Positions 11,140 through 21,368 of a stretch of 64,000 nucleotides of DNA are shown one piece after another. Each line of letters starts with the position of its first letter. Within the stretch, counting starts at the first letter, position 1. Made by a program: the position numbers and the translations under genes. The notes under the pieces were generated by a model, which saw only the letters and a list, made by a program, of their open reading frames with translations, did no database searches and was not told the origin of the DNA. Source of the stretch: Lysobacter panacisoli (lineage in GTDB: Bacteria; Pseudomonadota; Gammaproteobacteria; Xanthomonadales; Xanthomonadaceae); the NCBI RefSeq assembly GCF_009765165.1, contig NZ_VLNU01000001.1, positions 2,469,001 through 2,533,000 on the forward strand, written 5' to 3'.

Positions 11140-11164
11140 ACGGCGCCGCGGCGCCGTTTTCGTT
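11140..11164 (+). terminator. Terminator or attenuator hairpin upstream of thrS
   Basis: A perfect 18-base palindrome at 11140-11157 folds as ACGGCGC/GCGCCGT with loop CGCG, followed by TTTCGTTT. It could end the nirK operon transcript (about 215 bases after the SCO stop) or act as the thrS attenuator. A TTGACT at 10985-10990 with AAGACT 17 bases later is a weak candidate promoter for the leader. Confidence 0.7.
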
Positions 11165-11224
11165 TCCGGACCCCGCGTCCGCCCGCATCCACTTCGCCAG
11201 CCGCGCACTGCGCGCCCGCATCCC

Positions 11225-13126
11225 ATGATCGCAATCACGCTCCCCGACGGCAGCCGCCGCGAATTCGAACAACCCGTTTCCGTGGCCGACGTGGCCGCCT
11301 CCATCGGCGCCGGCCTGGCCAAGGCCGCGCTCGCCGGCAAGGTCGATGGCAAGCTCGTCGACACGGGCTTCCGCATCGACCACGACGCGTCGCTCGAAAT
11401 CGTCACCGACAAGCATCCCGATGCACTCGAGGTGCTTCGCCATTCCACCGCGCACCTGCTGGCGCAGGCCGTGCAGCGCCTGTATCCGGGTGCGCAGGTC
11501 ACCATCGGCCCGGTCATCGACAACGGCTTCTATTACGACTTCGCCTACGAGCGCCCGTTCACGCCGGAAGACCTGCCGGCGATCGAGGCCGAGATGCAGA
11601 AGATCGTGAAGGATGCGCTGCCGGTCGCGCGCAGCGTGAAGTCGCGCGACGACGCGGTGGCTTACTTCCGTGGCCTGGGTGAGGCGTACAAGGCCGAGAT
11701 CATCGAATCGATCCCGTCCGGTGAGGAGCTCTCGCTCTACAGCCAGGGCGAGTTCACCGACCTGTGCCGCGGTCCGCACGTGCCGTCCACGGACAAGCTG
11801 CGCGCGTTCAAGCTGATGAAGGTCGCCGGCGCATATTGGCGCGGCGATTCCAACAACCAGATGCTCAGCCGTATCTACGGCACGGCGTGGCTCAACGACA
11901 AGGACCTCAAGGCCTACCTGACGCAGCTCGAGGAAGCTGAGAAGCGCGACCATCGCAAGATCGCCAAGGCGCAGGACCTGTTCCACCTGCAGGAAGAAGG
12001 TCCGGGCCTGATCTTCTGGCATCCGAAGGGCTGGTCGATCTGGCAGGTCGTCGAGCAGTACATGCGTCGGGTCTATCGCGAAACGGGCTACGGCGAAGTG
12101 CGTTGCCCGCAGATCCTCGACGTGTCGCTGTGGCAGAAGTCCGGCCACTGGGACAACTACAAGGACAACATGTTCTTCACCGAGTCCGAGAAACGGACCT
12201 ACGCGCTGAAGCCCATGAACTGCCCGGGCCACGTGCAGGTGTTCAACCAGGGCCTGCACAGCTACCGCGACCTGCCGATCCGCTACGGCGAGTTCGGCGC
12301 CTGCCACCGCAACGAGCCCTCCGGCGCGCTGCACGGCATCCTGCGCGTGCGCGGCTTCACCCAGGACGACGGCCACATCTTCTGCACCGAGGACCAGATC
12401 GAGTCCGAGGTCCGCGCTTTCCACGAGCAGGCACTGAAGGTCTACGGCGACTTCGGCTTCAGCGACATCCAGATCAAGATCGCCCTGCGTCCGGATTCGC
12501 GCCTGGGCGACGACGCCACCTGGGACAAGGCCGAGGACGCGCTGCGTTCGGCCCTGCGCGCCGCGGGCGTGGAGTGGCAGGAGTTGCCGGGCGAGGGCGC
12601 GTTCTATGGCCCGAAGATCGAGTACCACCTGCAGGACGCCATCGGCCGCACCTGGCAGCTGGGCACGATGCAGGTCGACTTCATGATGCCGGGCCGCCTC
12701 GGCGCCGAGTATGTCGACGAGCACAGCCAGCGCCGTCATCCGGTGATGCTGCACCGGGCCATCGTCGGCTCGATGGAGCGCTTCATCGGCATCCTGATCG
12801 AGCACCACGCCGGCCAGTTCCCGGCTTGGCTGGCGCCGATCCAGGCGGTGGCCATGAACATCACCGACGCCCAGGCCGATTACGTGGACGAAGTCCGGAA
12901 ATCCCTTGCAAATCAAGGCTTCCGGGTCCATTCCGATTTGCGCAACGAAAAGATCGGCTATAAGATTCGCGAGCACACGCTGCAGCGCGTGCCCTACCTG
13001 CTGGTGGTCGGCGACCGCGAAAAGGAAAACGGCATGGTCGCCGTCCGTACCCGCGGAGGAGAGGATCTGGGGACGATGTCCGTCGCCGATTTCGCCTCGC
13101 GTTTGCGCAGTGAGGGCGTACAGTAA
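11225..13126 (+). CDS. thrS: Threonyl-tRNA synthetase
   Basis: 633 residues, normal length. Charges tRNA-Thr in the cytoplasm. It has an N-terminal TGS domain ([14 protein letters not shown]), the editing (SAD) domain with [11 protein letters not shown] and a later CRGPHVP, the class II catalytic core with motif 2 FRxE-type region ([20 protein letters not shown]), the zinc-site Cys in MNCPGHV, motif 3 ([15 protein letters not shown]), and a C-terminal anticodon-binding domain. infC follows 66 bases after its stop, the conserved thrS-infC-rpmI-rplT arrangement. A putative Thr-codon leader and terminator precede it. Confidence 0.98.
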   Translation: MIAITLPDGSRREFEQPVSVADVAASIGAGLAKAALAGKVDGKLVDTGFRIDHDASLEIVTDKHPDALEVLRHSTAHLLAQAVQRLYPGAQVTIGPVIDNGFYYDFAYERPFTPEDLPAIEAEMQKIVKDALPVARSVKSRDDAVAYFRGLGEAYKAEIIESIPSGEELSLYSQGEFTDLCRGPHVPSTDKLRAFKLMKVAGAYWRGDSNNQMLSRIYGTAWLNDKDLKAYLTQLEEAEKRDHRKIAKAQDLFHLQEEGPGLIFWHPKGWSIWQVVEQYMRRVYRETGYGEVRCPQILDVSLWQKSGHWDNYKDNMFFTESEKRTYALKPMNCPGHVQVFNQGLHSYRDLPIRYGEFGACHRNEPSGALHGILRVRGFTQDDGHIFCTEDQIESEVRAFHEQALKVYGDFGFSDIQIKIALRPDSRLGDDATWDKAEDALRSALRAAGVEWQELPGEGAFYGPKIEYHLQDAIGRTWQLGTMQVDFMMPGRLGAEYVDEHSQRRHPVMLHRAIVGSMERFIGILIEHHAGQFPAWLAPIQAVAMNITDAQADYVDEVRKSLANQGFRVHSDLRNEKIGYKIREHTLQRVPYLLVVGDREKENGMVAVRTRGGEDLGTMSVADFASRLRSEGVQ

Positions 13127-13192
13127 CGCCTGCAGACTGATCAGACTCCGGCTGCCCCTGCGGCCGGCACGTTCCATAACGGAGATTGCAAC

Positions 13193-13714
13193 ATCAGTAC
13201 CCCCGAAAAGCCCAATCGGAAGAACCAGGAAATCCGCGTACCCCGCGTGCGTGTGATCGGCAGCGACGGTGAAATGATCGGCGTGCTCACGCGCGACGAA
13301 GCCCTGCGCATGGCCGAGGACGAGGGTCTGGATCTGGTCGAGATCCAGCCCAACGCCGATCCGCCGGTCTGCAAGATCATGGACTTCGGCAAGTTCCGCT
13401 TCGAGCAGCAGAAGAAGGCCAACGAGGCGAAGAAGAAGACCAAGCAGGTCGAGATCAAGGAGCTCAAGTTCCGTCCCGTGACCGACGAGGGCGACTACCA
13501 GATCAAGCTGCGCAACATGCGCCGTTTCCTGGAAGAGGGCGACAAGGTCAAGGTCAACATCCGCTTCCGTGGCCGCGAGATGAGCCACCAGGAGCTGGGC
13601 CGCGAGATGGCGGCGCGGATCGAGGCCGACCTCGGCGAGGACATCGTCATCGAGTCCCGCCCGCGCCTGGAAGGTCGCCAGATGGTCATGATGATCGCGC
13701 CGAAGAAGAAGTGA
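13193..13714 (+). CDS. infC: Translation initiation factor IF-3 (ATC start)
   Basis: 173 residues. IF-3 binds the 30S subunit, prevents premature 50S joining and rejects non-canonical start codons. The protein has the N-terminal domain ([16 protein letters not shown]), the Lys-rich linker ([20 protein letters not shown]), and the C-terminal domain ending MMIAPKKK. No ATG or GTG fits the conserved N-terminus; the frame starts at ATC (13193) behind CGGAG, encoding [18 protein letters not shown] rare start codon on infC is the known autoregulatory device in which IF-3 represses its own mRNA. An internal ATG at 13274 would remove conserved residues. Confidence 0.95.
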   Translation: MSTPEKPNRKNQEIRVPRVRVIGSDGEMIGVLTRDEALRMAEDEGLDLVEIQPNADPPVCKIMDFGKFRFEQQKKANEAKKKTKQVEIKELKFRPVTDEGDYQIKLRNMRRFLEEGDKVKVNIRFRGREMSHQELGREMAARIEADLGEDIVIESRPRLEGRQMVMMIAPKKK

Positions 13715-13733
13715 GCCGTCCGCCCCCGCGCGC

Positions 13734-13747
13734 GGGGGGGGGGGGGG
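13734..13747 (+). repeat. Homopolymer of 14 G
   Basis: An uninterrupted run of 14 G lies 20 bases after the infC stop, preceded by CGCGC. It is in non-coding DNA between infC and rpmI, just before a terminator-like hairpin. Confidence 0.85.
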
Positions 13748-13758
13748 CCGGACCCGGG

Positions 13759-13780
13759 AAAGGCGCCGCAGGGCGCCTTT
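13759..13780 (+). terminator. Terminator-like hairpin after infC
   Basis: AAAGGCGCC pairs with GGCGCCTTT (9 bp, loop GCAG), followed by CG rather than a long T run. It may partly uncouple infC from rpmI-rplT, which have their own promoter just downstream. Confidence 0.6.
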
Positions 13781-13824
13781 CGCCGTCCAGGGGTGGGGAA
13801 CCCCCTGATTTTCAAAGAAAAGAT

Positions 13825-13853
13825 TTGCAAGCCAGGCGACGGTCCCGCATAAT
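13825..13853 (+). promoter_or_regulatory. Sigma-70 promoter of rpmI-rplT
   Basis: TTGCAA (13825-13830) and CATAAT (13848-13853) are separated by exactly 17 bases; predicted start about 13860. The leader to rpmI is then about 148 bases, long enough for ribosomal-protein autoregulation. Confidence 0.72.
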
Positions 13854-13858
13854 GTGCG

Positions 13859-13874
13859 ACCCGGTTCGCCGGGT
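13859..13874 (+). other. UUCG hairpin at the 5' end of the rpmI-rplT leader
   Basis: ACCCGG pairs with CCGGGT across a TTCG tetraloop, right at the predicted transcription start, followed by TTGTTGTTTG. It is likely an mRNA-stabilising 5' hairpin or part of the L20 autoregulatory leader; it is too close to the start to be a terminator. Confidence 0.5.
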
Positions 13875-14007
13875 TTGTTGTTTGCAACATTACGGACCTG
13901 TCGTGGATTCCATTCGGATCAACGACTTACAAGCCGGCAGGGCAGGACGGAAAGAGTGGCTCAGCCACCGCCCAGGCCAGTGACCAAACCTCCGAAAGGA
14001 CATCGCA

Positions 14008-14205
14008 ATGCCCAAGATCAAGACCAATCGGGCGGCGGCCAAGCGCTTCCGGAAGACCGCTTCCGGCAAGTACAAGTGCGGCCACGCCAACAAGAGCCAC
14101 ATCCTCACCAAGAAGGCGACCAAGCGGAAGCGCAACCTGCGGCAGACGAACCATGTTCGTGCCGAGGACGCGGGCCGTCTGGACCGCATGCTGCCGTATC
14201 TCTGA
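14008..14205 (+). CDS. rpmI: 50S ribosomal protein L35
   Basis: 65 residues, very basic, with the family pattern [14 protein letters not shown] at the N-terminus, [14 protein letters not shown] in the middle and a hydrophobic end (LDRMLPYL). Structural protein of the large ribosomal subunit. Preceded by AAAGGACATCGCA; rplT begins 13 bases after its stop, as in the usual two-gene unit. Confidence 0.98.
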   Translation: MPKIKTNRAAAKRFRKTASGKYKCGHANKSHILTKKATKRKRNLRQTNHVRAEDAGRLDRMLPYL

Positions 14206-14218
14206 GGAGGGCTGAACA

Positions 14219-15761
<1,543 letters not shown>

Positions 15762-15786
15762 CCTGTCGCGTTGCGGATAGAACCGA

Positions 15787-18186
15787 ATGAAATTCTCCGA
15801 AAACTGGCTCCGCCACCACGTACCGACCCGCGCCTCGCGCGATGAACTCGCCGCGACGCTGACCGCGATCGGCCTGGAGGTCGAGGACGTCACGCCGCTG
15901 GGCGACTCGCTCGACGGCGTCGTCGTCGCGCAGATCGTCAGCGCGGAAAAACACCCCGAAGCCGACCGCCTGCAGGTCTGCCAGGTCGATACCGGCAACG
16001 GCATCGTGCAGATCGTGTGCGGCGCGCCGAACGCGCGCGCCGGCCTGAAGGCGCCGCTTGCGACAGTCGGCGCGAACCTGCCCGGCGGCATCGCGATCAA
16101 GGCCGCGAAGCTGCGCGGCGTGGAATCGGCGGGCATGTTGTGCTCGGCCAAGGAACTCGGCGTGGACCCGGATGCATCCGGCCTGCTCGAACTGCCGGCC
16201 GATGCTGCGGTTGGTACGCCGCTGGCGCAGTACCTCGGCCTGCCGGACGCGTCCATCGAGATCAAGCTCACGCCCAATCGCGCCGACTGCTTCAGCGTGC
16301 GCGGCATCGCCTACGACGTCGCCGCTGCGCTCGGCAGTGAAGTCGGCTCGTTCGACGCGACGCCAGTGACGGCGCAGAGCGACGCCGTGCTCGCGGTCGA
16401 ACTCGACGCAGGTCCGCGCGTGCCGCGCTTCGTTGGTCGCGTGATCGACGGCGTGGACGCCAACGTCTCCACGCCCGTGTGGATGGCCGAACGCCTGCGT
16501 CGCAGCGGCGTGCGCCCGATCAGCTTCCTCGTCGACGTCACCCAGTACGTGATGCTCGAACTCGGCCAGCCGATGCACGCCTTCGACAAGGACGCGCTGG
16601 AAGGCGCCGTCGTCGTGCGTCCCGCGCGCGAGGGTGAGGAGATCAAGCTGCTCGACGGCCGCACCGTCGCGCTCGATCCGGAATTCCTCGTCGTCTCCGA
16701 CAGTCGCGGCGGCAAGGCCGCGCGTGCGGTCGCGCTGGGCGGCATCATGGGCGGGTTTGACACGCGGGTCACCGATGTCACGCGCAACGTCTTCCTCGAA
16801 GCCGCGCATTGGGTGCCGTCGGCGATCATCGGCCGCAGCCGCAAGCTCGGTCTGCACACCGATGCCGGCCATCGTTTCGAGCGCGGCGTCGATCCGGAAC
16901 TGCCGCGCATCGCGGTGGAGTACGCATCGAGGCTGATCGTCGACATCGCCGGCGGCGTGCCGGGGCCGATGATCGAAGCGGTGCACACCGAACACCTGCA
17001 GCCGGCGCAGCCGATCGTGCTGCGTCGCGCGCGCCTGGCGCGCGTGCTCGGCCTGCAGGTCGCCGACACGGAAGTCGAACGCATCCTGCGCGCGCTGGGT
17101 CTGTCGGTCGAAACCCTCGCCGACGGCTGGCGCGTGGTACCGCCGAGCCGCCGCTTCGATCTGGCGATCGAAGAAGACCTGATCGAGGAAATCGCACGCA
17201 TCCACGGCTACAACGCGATCCCGACCACGCTGCCCGCTGGCGCCGCGCGTCTGGTGTCGCCGAGCGAAACGCGGATCGACGAGGCCACCGCGCGTCGCCA
17301 TCTCGCTTCGCGCGATTACCTGGAAGCGATCAACTACGCCTTCGTCGAGGCCGACCTGCTGGCGAAGTGGGGCCTTACCGTCGACGCCGTGCCGCTGGCC
17401 AATCCGCTCAGTGCCGAACTCGGGGTGATGCGCACCGGCCTGCTGCCGGGCCTGGTCGCCGCGCTCGCGCGCAACGCCGTGCGCCAGCAGTCGCGCGTGC
17501 GCCTGTTCGAGCTGGGCAACGTGTTCGCGAGCGCGACGCCGGGCGTCGGCGATGGCGCCCCGCGCGAAACCCAGCGCATCGCCGCTGTCGCCTGTGGCGA
17601 TGCGCAGGCCGAGCAGTGGGCGGGCGCATCGCGCGCGGTCGGTTTCCACGACCTCAAGGGCGATCTCGAAAGCCTCGCCGCGCTCGCCGGTGCGACGCTC
17701 GAGTTCCGCACCTCGCAGCCCGCCTGGGCGCACCCCGGCCGGTCGGCCGACGTGTACCGCGACGGCGTGAAGCTGGGCTGGATCGGTCAGCTGCATCCGC
17801 GCCTGCAGCGTGCGCTGGAGCTGGACGTCGACGTGATCGCGTTCGAACTCGACCTGGAACCCCTGTTCAGCCGCGCCGTGCCCAAGGCCGGGGCGCTGTC
17901 CAAGTTCCCGTCCGTCCGCCGGGACCTCGCGTTCGTCGTCCCGGAGGACGTCGAATGGGGGGCGCTTGCGCAGTCCGTGAAGCATGCCGCAGGCCCGTCC
18001 CTGCGCGATCTCGTACTGTTCGACCGCTACCAGGGCAAGGGCGTGGAACCGGGTTTCAAAAGTCTTGCTATGGGCTTGATTCTGCAGGATGAATCGCGCA
18101 CCCTGACTGACCGTGACGTCGATTCCACGGTGGCTTCGGTCACCACGGCGTTGCAGCAGGAATACGGCGCGGCGATCCGCGGCTGA
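15787..18186 (+). CDS. pheT: Phenylalanyl-tRNA synthetase beta subunit
   Basis: 799 residues, normal length. Domains in order: N-terminal B1 (MKFSENWLRHHVPT), tRNA-binding OB fold (VVVAQIVSAEKHPEADRL) near residues 40-150, B3/B4 editing domain with KLTPNRADC and ELGQPMHAFD, B5 with PPSRRFDLAIEEDLIEEIAR, the catalytic-like domain, and a ferredoxin-fold anticodon-binding domain ending around SLAMGLILQDESRTLTD. It carries the editing site that hydrolyses Tyr-tRNA-Phe. Flanked by pheS and ihfA in the conserved enterobacterial-type order. Confidence 0.98.
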   Translation: MKFSENWLRHHVPTRASRDELAATLTAIGLEVEDVTPLGDSLDGVVVAQIVSAEKHPEADRLQVCQVDTGNGIVQIVCGAPNARAGLKAPLATVGANLPGGIAIKAAKLRGVESAGMLCSAKELGVDPDASGLLELPADAAVGTPLAQYLGLPDASIEIKLTPNRADCFSVRGIAYDVAAALGSEVGSFDATPVTAQSDAVLAVELDAGPRVPRFVGRVIDGVDANVSTPVWMAERLRRSGVRPISFLVDVTQYVMLELGQPMHAFDKDALEGAVVVRPAREGEEIKLLDGRTVALDPEFLVVSDSRGGKAARAVALGGIMGGFDTRVTDVTRNVFLEAAHWVPSAIIGRSRKLGLHTDAGHRFERGVDPELPRIAVEYASRLIVDIAGGVPGPMIEAVHTEHLQPAQPIVLRRARLARVLGLQVADTEVERILRALGLSVETLADGWRVVPPSRRFDLAIEEDLIEEIARIHGYNAIPTTLPAGAARLVSPSETRIDEATARRHLASRDYLEAINYAFVEADLLAKWGLTVDAVPLANPLSAELGVMRTGLLPGLVAALARNAVRQQSRVRLFELGNVFASATPGVGDGAPRETQRIAAVACGDAQAEQWAGASRAVGFHDLKGDLESLAALAGATLEFRTSQPAWAHPGRSADVYRDGVKLGWIGQLHPRLQRALELDVDVIAFELDLEPLFSRAVPKAGALSKFPSVRRDLAFVVPEDVEWGALAQSVKHAAGPSLRDLVLFDRYQGKGVEPGFKSLAMGLILQDESRTLTDRDVDSTVASVTTALQQEYGAAIRG

Positions 18187-18201
18187 GGTTGAGGGATACA
18201 G

Positions 18202-18504
18202 ATGGCATTGACCAAGGCTGAGATGGCCGAACGCCTGTTCGACGAGGTCGGGCTGAACAAGCGCGAGGCGAAGGAGTTCGTGGATTCCTTCTTCGACGCG
18301 CTGCGTGAGGCGCTCGAGCACGGACGCCAGGTGAAGCTGTCCGGCTTCGGCAACTTCGACCTGCGCCGCAAGAACCAGCGCCCGGGCCGCAACCCGAAGA
18401 CGGGCGAGGAGATTCCGATCTCCGCCCGTACCGTGGTGACGTTCCGCCCCGGCCAGAAGCTGAAGGAACGCGTCGAAGCCTATTCCGGAGCGGAGCATGC
18501 TTGA
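18202..18504 (+). CDS. ihfA: Integration host factor alpha subunit
   Basis: 100 residues. Begins [20 protein letters not shown] and carries the HU/IHF arm [20 protein letters not shown] with the intercalating Pro-containing tip, as IhfA does. With IhfB it bends DNA sharply at specific sites in recombination, replication and transcription. It lies 15 bases after pheT and overlaps the MerR-like gene by 8 bases, the familiar pheST-ihfA-merR order in xanthomonads. Confidence 0.97.
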   Translation: MALTKAEMAERLFDEVGLNKREAKEFVDSFFDALREALEHGRQVKLSGFGNFDLRRKNQRPGRNPKTGEEIPISARTVVTFRPGQKLKERVEAYSGAEHA

Positions 18505-18853
18505 TCCCGGCAGCAATCGCGAACTCCCGCCCATCCCGGCGAAGCGCTACTTCACCATCGGTGAAGTCAGCGAGCTGTGCGACGTCAAGCCGCACGTGCT
18601 TCGCTACTGGGAGACGGAGTTTCCGATGCTCAACCCGGTCAAGCGCCGCGGCAATCGCCGCTACTACCAGCGCCACGAAGTGCTGATGGTCCGCCAGATC
18701 CGCGGCCTGCTGTACGAACAGGGCTACACCATCGGCGGCGCGCGCCTGCGCCTGGAAGGCGAGACGGCGAAGGACGAATCCGCGCTGAGTTCGCAGATCA
18801 TCCGCCAGGTGCGGATGGAGCTGGAAGAAGTCCTGCAGCTGCTGCGGCGCTGA
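18497..18853 (+). CDS. MerR-family transcriptional regulator
   Basis: 118 residues. The winged helix-turn-helix is clear: [25 protein letters not shown], then [18 protein letters not shown]. The C-terminal part ([32 protein letters not shown]) is a short coiled coil without metal-binding cysteines. It overlaps ihfA by 8 bases and is probably co-transcribed with it; targets are unknown. Confidence 0.92.
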   Translation: MLDPGSNRELPPIPAKRYFTIGEVSELCDVKPHVLRYWETEFPMLNPVKRRGNRRYYQRHEVLMVRQIRGLLYEQGYTIGGARLRLEGETAKDESALSSQIIRQVRMELEEVLQLLRR

Positions 18854-18937
18854 TCCGCACACCCGTCGCGCTGGCCGCGGCGACGCTTCAACCGTTATAC
18901 TTGCCGCCCGCTCGCAAGGGCGGCACACGCAACACGT

Positions 18938-19014
18938 CGGGGCGTAGCGCAGCCTGGTAGCGCATCTGCCTGGGGGGCAGAGGGTCGTCGGTTCGAATCC
19001 GGCCGTCCCGACCA
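18938..19014 (+). tRNA. tRNA-Pro (GGG)
   Basis: 77 bases. Acceptor CGGGGCG pairs with CGTCCCG; D-arm with AGCGCAGCCTGGTAGCGC; anticodon stem TCTGC/GCAGA with loop CTGGGGG (GGG); T-arm GTCGGTTCGAATCCGGC; discriminator A and encoded CCA. Confidence 0.95.
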
Positions 19015-19325
19015 TCTTGCGATGTAACCGATCGATCGGTTTGGAAGCCATGAGGGCGAGAAACGACCCTCTCTCGGCAGCTACAAGTCCCGCTACGCCG
19101 CACTGCTACATCGGATGTGTTTGCTCCGATCGAGCGAGTCATGCGTGAACCGCGTTCACACCCCCAAGCCTCGTCGCAGGCTAAGTGCACCCGAGCTAAT
19201 CGCCTTGGAAGCGTGAGCCGCTTTGGCTTGAGGGTGTCGCGACGACCCGGGGCGTCGCGATGGCATGTACGACCAGCCATACAACGCACAGCAGGCTTCG
19301 ACGCAATATGGCGAAGGCCATCTAC
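19015..19325. other. Intergenic region after tRNA-Pro
   Basis: About 311 bases between tRNA-Pro and a minus-strand gene. No convincing gene, terminator or repeat of the tRNA 3' end was seen. Base composition is lower in GC than the neighbouring translation genes. Confidence 0.35.
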
Positions 19326-19655
19326 TCACCACCCGTAACGCGCCAGCGTCATGAGTGCAGCGAAGCCTGTTATTGCGGTGAACCAGTACGCAGCCAGCAT
19401 GACGGTCCGATAGCGATCGCAATAGCGGATGCCATCTCTGTCCAGGCTGTCCACATACTCACGGTGGTGCAGATAGAGCATCGTGCTGCGCGCGCTCAGT
19501 ACGGTCCTGTCCTGCCAGATGAGGGGCTGCTCGGCATGCAGCCATAGCTGCGGATGCCGTGCCTTTAGCCTATGCAGGAAAGCAAGCCACACCACCGTTT
19601 CCACCACGATCGCGGCTGCGAACAATATGCCTGCGACTGCGGTGAGCTGGTTCAT
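19326..19655 (-). CDS. Hypothetical two-helix membrane protein
   Basis: 109 residues, family not recognised. Hydrophobic segments at about residues 7-27 (AGILFAAAIVVETVVWLAFL) and 87-105 (VMLAAYWFTAITGFAALMTL) flank a polar middle section with His/Tyr-rich LYLHHREYVDSLDRDG. This predicts an inner membrane hairpin with a 55-residue soluble loop. It stands alone between tRNA-Pro and another short minus-strand gene. Confidence 0.6.
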   Translation of the reverse strand: MNQLTAVAGILFAAAIVVETVVWLAFLHRLKARHPQLWLHAEQPLIWQDRTVLSARSTMLYLHHREYVDSLDRDGIRYCDRYRTVMLAAYWFTAITGFAALMTLARYGW

Positions 19656-19720
19656 CAGATCCCAATCGAGGGCGGAACCCTCATATGCTGTGGACTACGC
19701 GCGCGACTTCCAGAAACGAC

Positions 19721-19748
19721 ATTGGCGAAGCTTTGAAGCTTCGCCAAT
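19721..19748. repeat. Perfect 13-bp inverted repeat
   Basis: ATTGGCGAAGCTT and AAGCTTCGCCAAT are separated by only TG. No T run follows on either strand, so it is not a standard terminator; it lies upstream of the minus-strand membrane-protein gene. Confidence 0.8.
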
Positions 19749-19937
19749 GGCTCCGTTCGACTCGAACCGTAAGGCTGGGCCATCTGCAATGGCCTTGTGG
19801 CGCCACAACGCGCTCTCGCACTGAATGATCCGGTCAGGAGAGTAGTGCTTGCTCCATCTGGACTGTGCGCTGCGCGGCGTTACTTCGATGTTACGGTTCT
19901 TCGTCCAGCGTAGTGTCCGCTTGTCCAGGTGCGGGCG

Positions 19938-20123
19938 CTAAACGCCGCGGGCCCTGAGCAGGAACGTCTTGAGTGCTTCAGCGTAGCTGTAGTCGGCGGG
20001 AGAAAGACGGGGTTGGATGTGTTCCAGCTGAGCACGAAACGCCCAGCACAGATCGAGCATCTTCCGGTGACTCTCCGCCTCGATCAGCGCGGTGCGGCGT
20101 AGGACTTCGCTCATGGTTTCCAT
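19938..20123 (-). CDS. Hypothetical small protein
   Basis: 61 residues from the ATG at 20123 (METMSEVLRRTALIEAESHR). The product is predicted to be mostly helical and mixed in charge (MLDLCWAFRAQLEHIQP, YSYAEALKTFLLRAR). A TTG at 20147 would add 8 residues. No family recognised; the helical pattern and absence of competing frames support it as a real gene. Confidence 0.5.
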   Translation of the reverse strand: METMSEVLRRTALIEAESHRKMLDLCWAFRAQLEHIQPRLSPADYSYAEALKTFLLRARGV

Positions 20124-20492
20124 GAAAGTCTGTCCAGTCAGACTCAAAGCACCCGCGTTCGCGGTGCGAATTTCAATCTAGCACCCTTTAGCGCATTTGC
20201 CCCGGATTTCCGCATCAATCGATGGATGCGCTATACGCCGCTGCCCGGAAGGCGACGTAGGTCGCCACATGAACGCAATCACGATCCACACTCGTCAGAT
20301 CACGAATAAGTAACGGGCGATAGCGCAGTCTCCGCTGGCACTACGACGCAATGTCGTAACGGCCACTCAGCCGCGCAGTACGTCCCACTCCTCACCCGCA
20401 CTGAGTCCTATCGCCCCTGCCGTCGGCAGGAGCCTGGCTTCGGCCATCCTCGATTCCGTGCACTTCGGATCGCATAAAAGGCAATCATCTTC
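20124..20492. other. Intergenic region before the fasciclin gene
   Basis: About 370 bases. It should carry the promoter of the fasciclin-domain gene. A short inverted repeat TACGAC/GTCGTA (20342-20358) is the only symmetry noticed; nothing else was recognised. Confidence 0.35.
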
Positions 20493-20939
20493 ATGAGCAC
20501 CATGACCAATACCAGCACCAACACCAAGAACCTCGTCGACACGGCTGCCGCTGACGGGTCGTTCAAGACCTTCGGCAAGGCCATCGAACGTGCAGGCATG
20601 AGCGACACCCTGCGCGGCGTCGGTCCGTTCACCGTCTTTGCGCCAACCGATGCGGCGTTCGAAAAGCTTCCTGCCGGGAAGCTGGAGAACCTGTTCAAGC
20701 CCGAGAACAAGCAAGAGCTCGTCTCGCTGCTGAACTACCACGTGGTCAGCGGCCGCAAGACCGTGGCCGATATCGGCAAGTGGGAAGCCGCCAGGACGGT
20801 GAATGGCCAATCCGCTCCGATCACGTTGGCCAACGACAAGGTCAGCATCGACGGTGCACAGGTCACGTCGGCCGACATCAGCTCCAGCAACGGTGTCATC
20901 CACGGCATCGACAAGGTCAACATTCCGACCAAGCAGTAA
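20493..20939 (+). CDS. Fasciclin (FAS1) domain protein
   Basis: 148 residues, one FAS1 domain. Diagnostic segments: GPFTVFAPTDAAFEKLP (H1-type box) near residues 44-60 and VIHGIDKVNIP (H2-type box) at the end, with the YHV motif (LLNYHVVSGR) between. FAS1 proteins are usually secreted or surface adhesion modules. Here the N-terminus (MSTMTNTSTNTKNLVDTA) is polar with no signal peptide, which is unusual and suggests a cytoplasmic protein or non-classical export. It is a single-gene unit with its own terminator. Confidence 0.9.
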   Translation: MSTMTNTSTNTKNLVDTAAADGSFKTFGKAIERAGMSDTLRGVGPFTVFAPTDAAFEKLPAGKLENLFKPENKQELVSLLNYHVVSGRKTVADIGKWEAARTVNGQSAPITLANDKVSIDGAQVTSADISSSNGVIHGIDKVNIPTKQ

Positions 20940-20962
20940 TTTCGTCGGATTGAACCGGTGGG

Positions 20963-20987
20963 ACGGCGGGCTTGCCCCGCCGTTTTC
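20963..20987 (+). terminator. Terminator of the fasciclin gene
   Basis: ACGGCGGG pairs with CCCGCCGT (8 bp, loop CTTGC) and is followed by TTTCC and TTTTCC. Confidence 0.88.
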
Positions 20988-21009
20988 CTTTTCCAGGATT
21001 CGCTGGAAC

Positions 21010-21279
21010 CTAGAAGCGCTCCAGGCTGATCATGGAGACGCGCAGGTGCATTTCATCGAACGATGCGCGCAGGCGTTGCTCGATCTCGGCGAGGTTCTCG
21101 AGATTCTGCCGCCCGTACAGCGAATAGGTCGGCTTGTCTCCGCTGCGCAGACCGGCCTTGCGTCCTACGCCGATGTCCGACGTGCGGCACGCCTTGGCCC
21201 AGATCTGCTGAAGGCTTTCCGGGCCAATGCTCTGATCGTTGCTGATGGTGAACTTGAAGAGGGCGATCATGGGCTTCAT
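21010..21279 (-). CDS. Hypothetical protein
   Basis: 89 residues starting MKPMIALFKFTISNDQSIGP with an AGGAACTCC ribosome site. It has a predicted strand followed by a helical middle (ENLAEIEQRLRASFDEMH) and a strand at the end (LRVSMISLERF). No family recognised. First, in position, of a run of short minus-strand genes from 22815 to 21010. Confidence 0.6.
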   Translation of the reverse strand: MKPMIALFKFTISNDQSIGPESLQQIWAKACRTSDIGVGRKAGLRSGDKPTYSLYGRQNLENLAEIEQRLRASFDEMHLRVSMISLERF

Positions 21280-21368
21280 CGGAGTTCCTGTGCGTGTGTC
21301 GCTAGCGCGCTGGGTTCATGGGGTTCGGCAGCGTCACCCGGCATGGGTGGCGCTGCTCGAGGCGATCG

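Noticed and set aside
11041..11224. T-box riboswitch upstream of thrS
   Set aside because: No T-box consensus sequence or specifier stem-loop was found; the region fits a short leader ORF and terminator instead.
10976..13588. Long minus-strand frame opposite thrS and infC
   Set aside because: Same reason: no domain, and the plus-strand genes are unambiguous.
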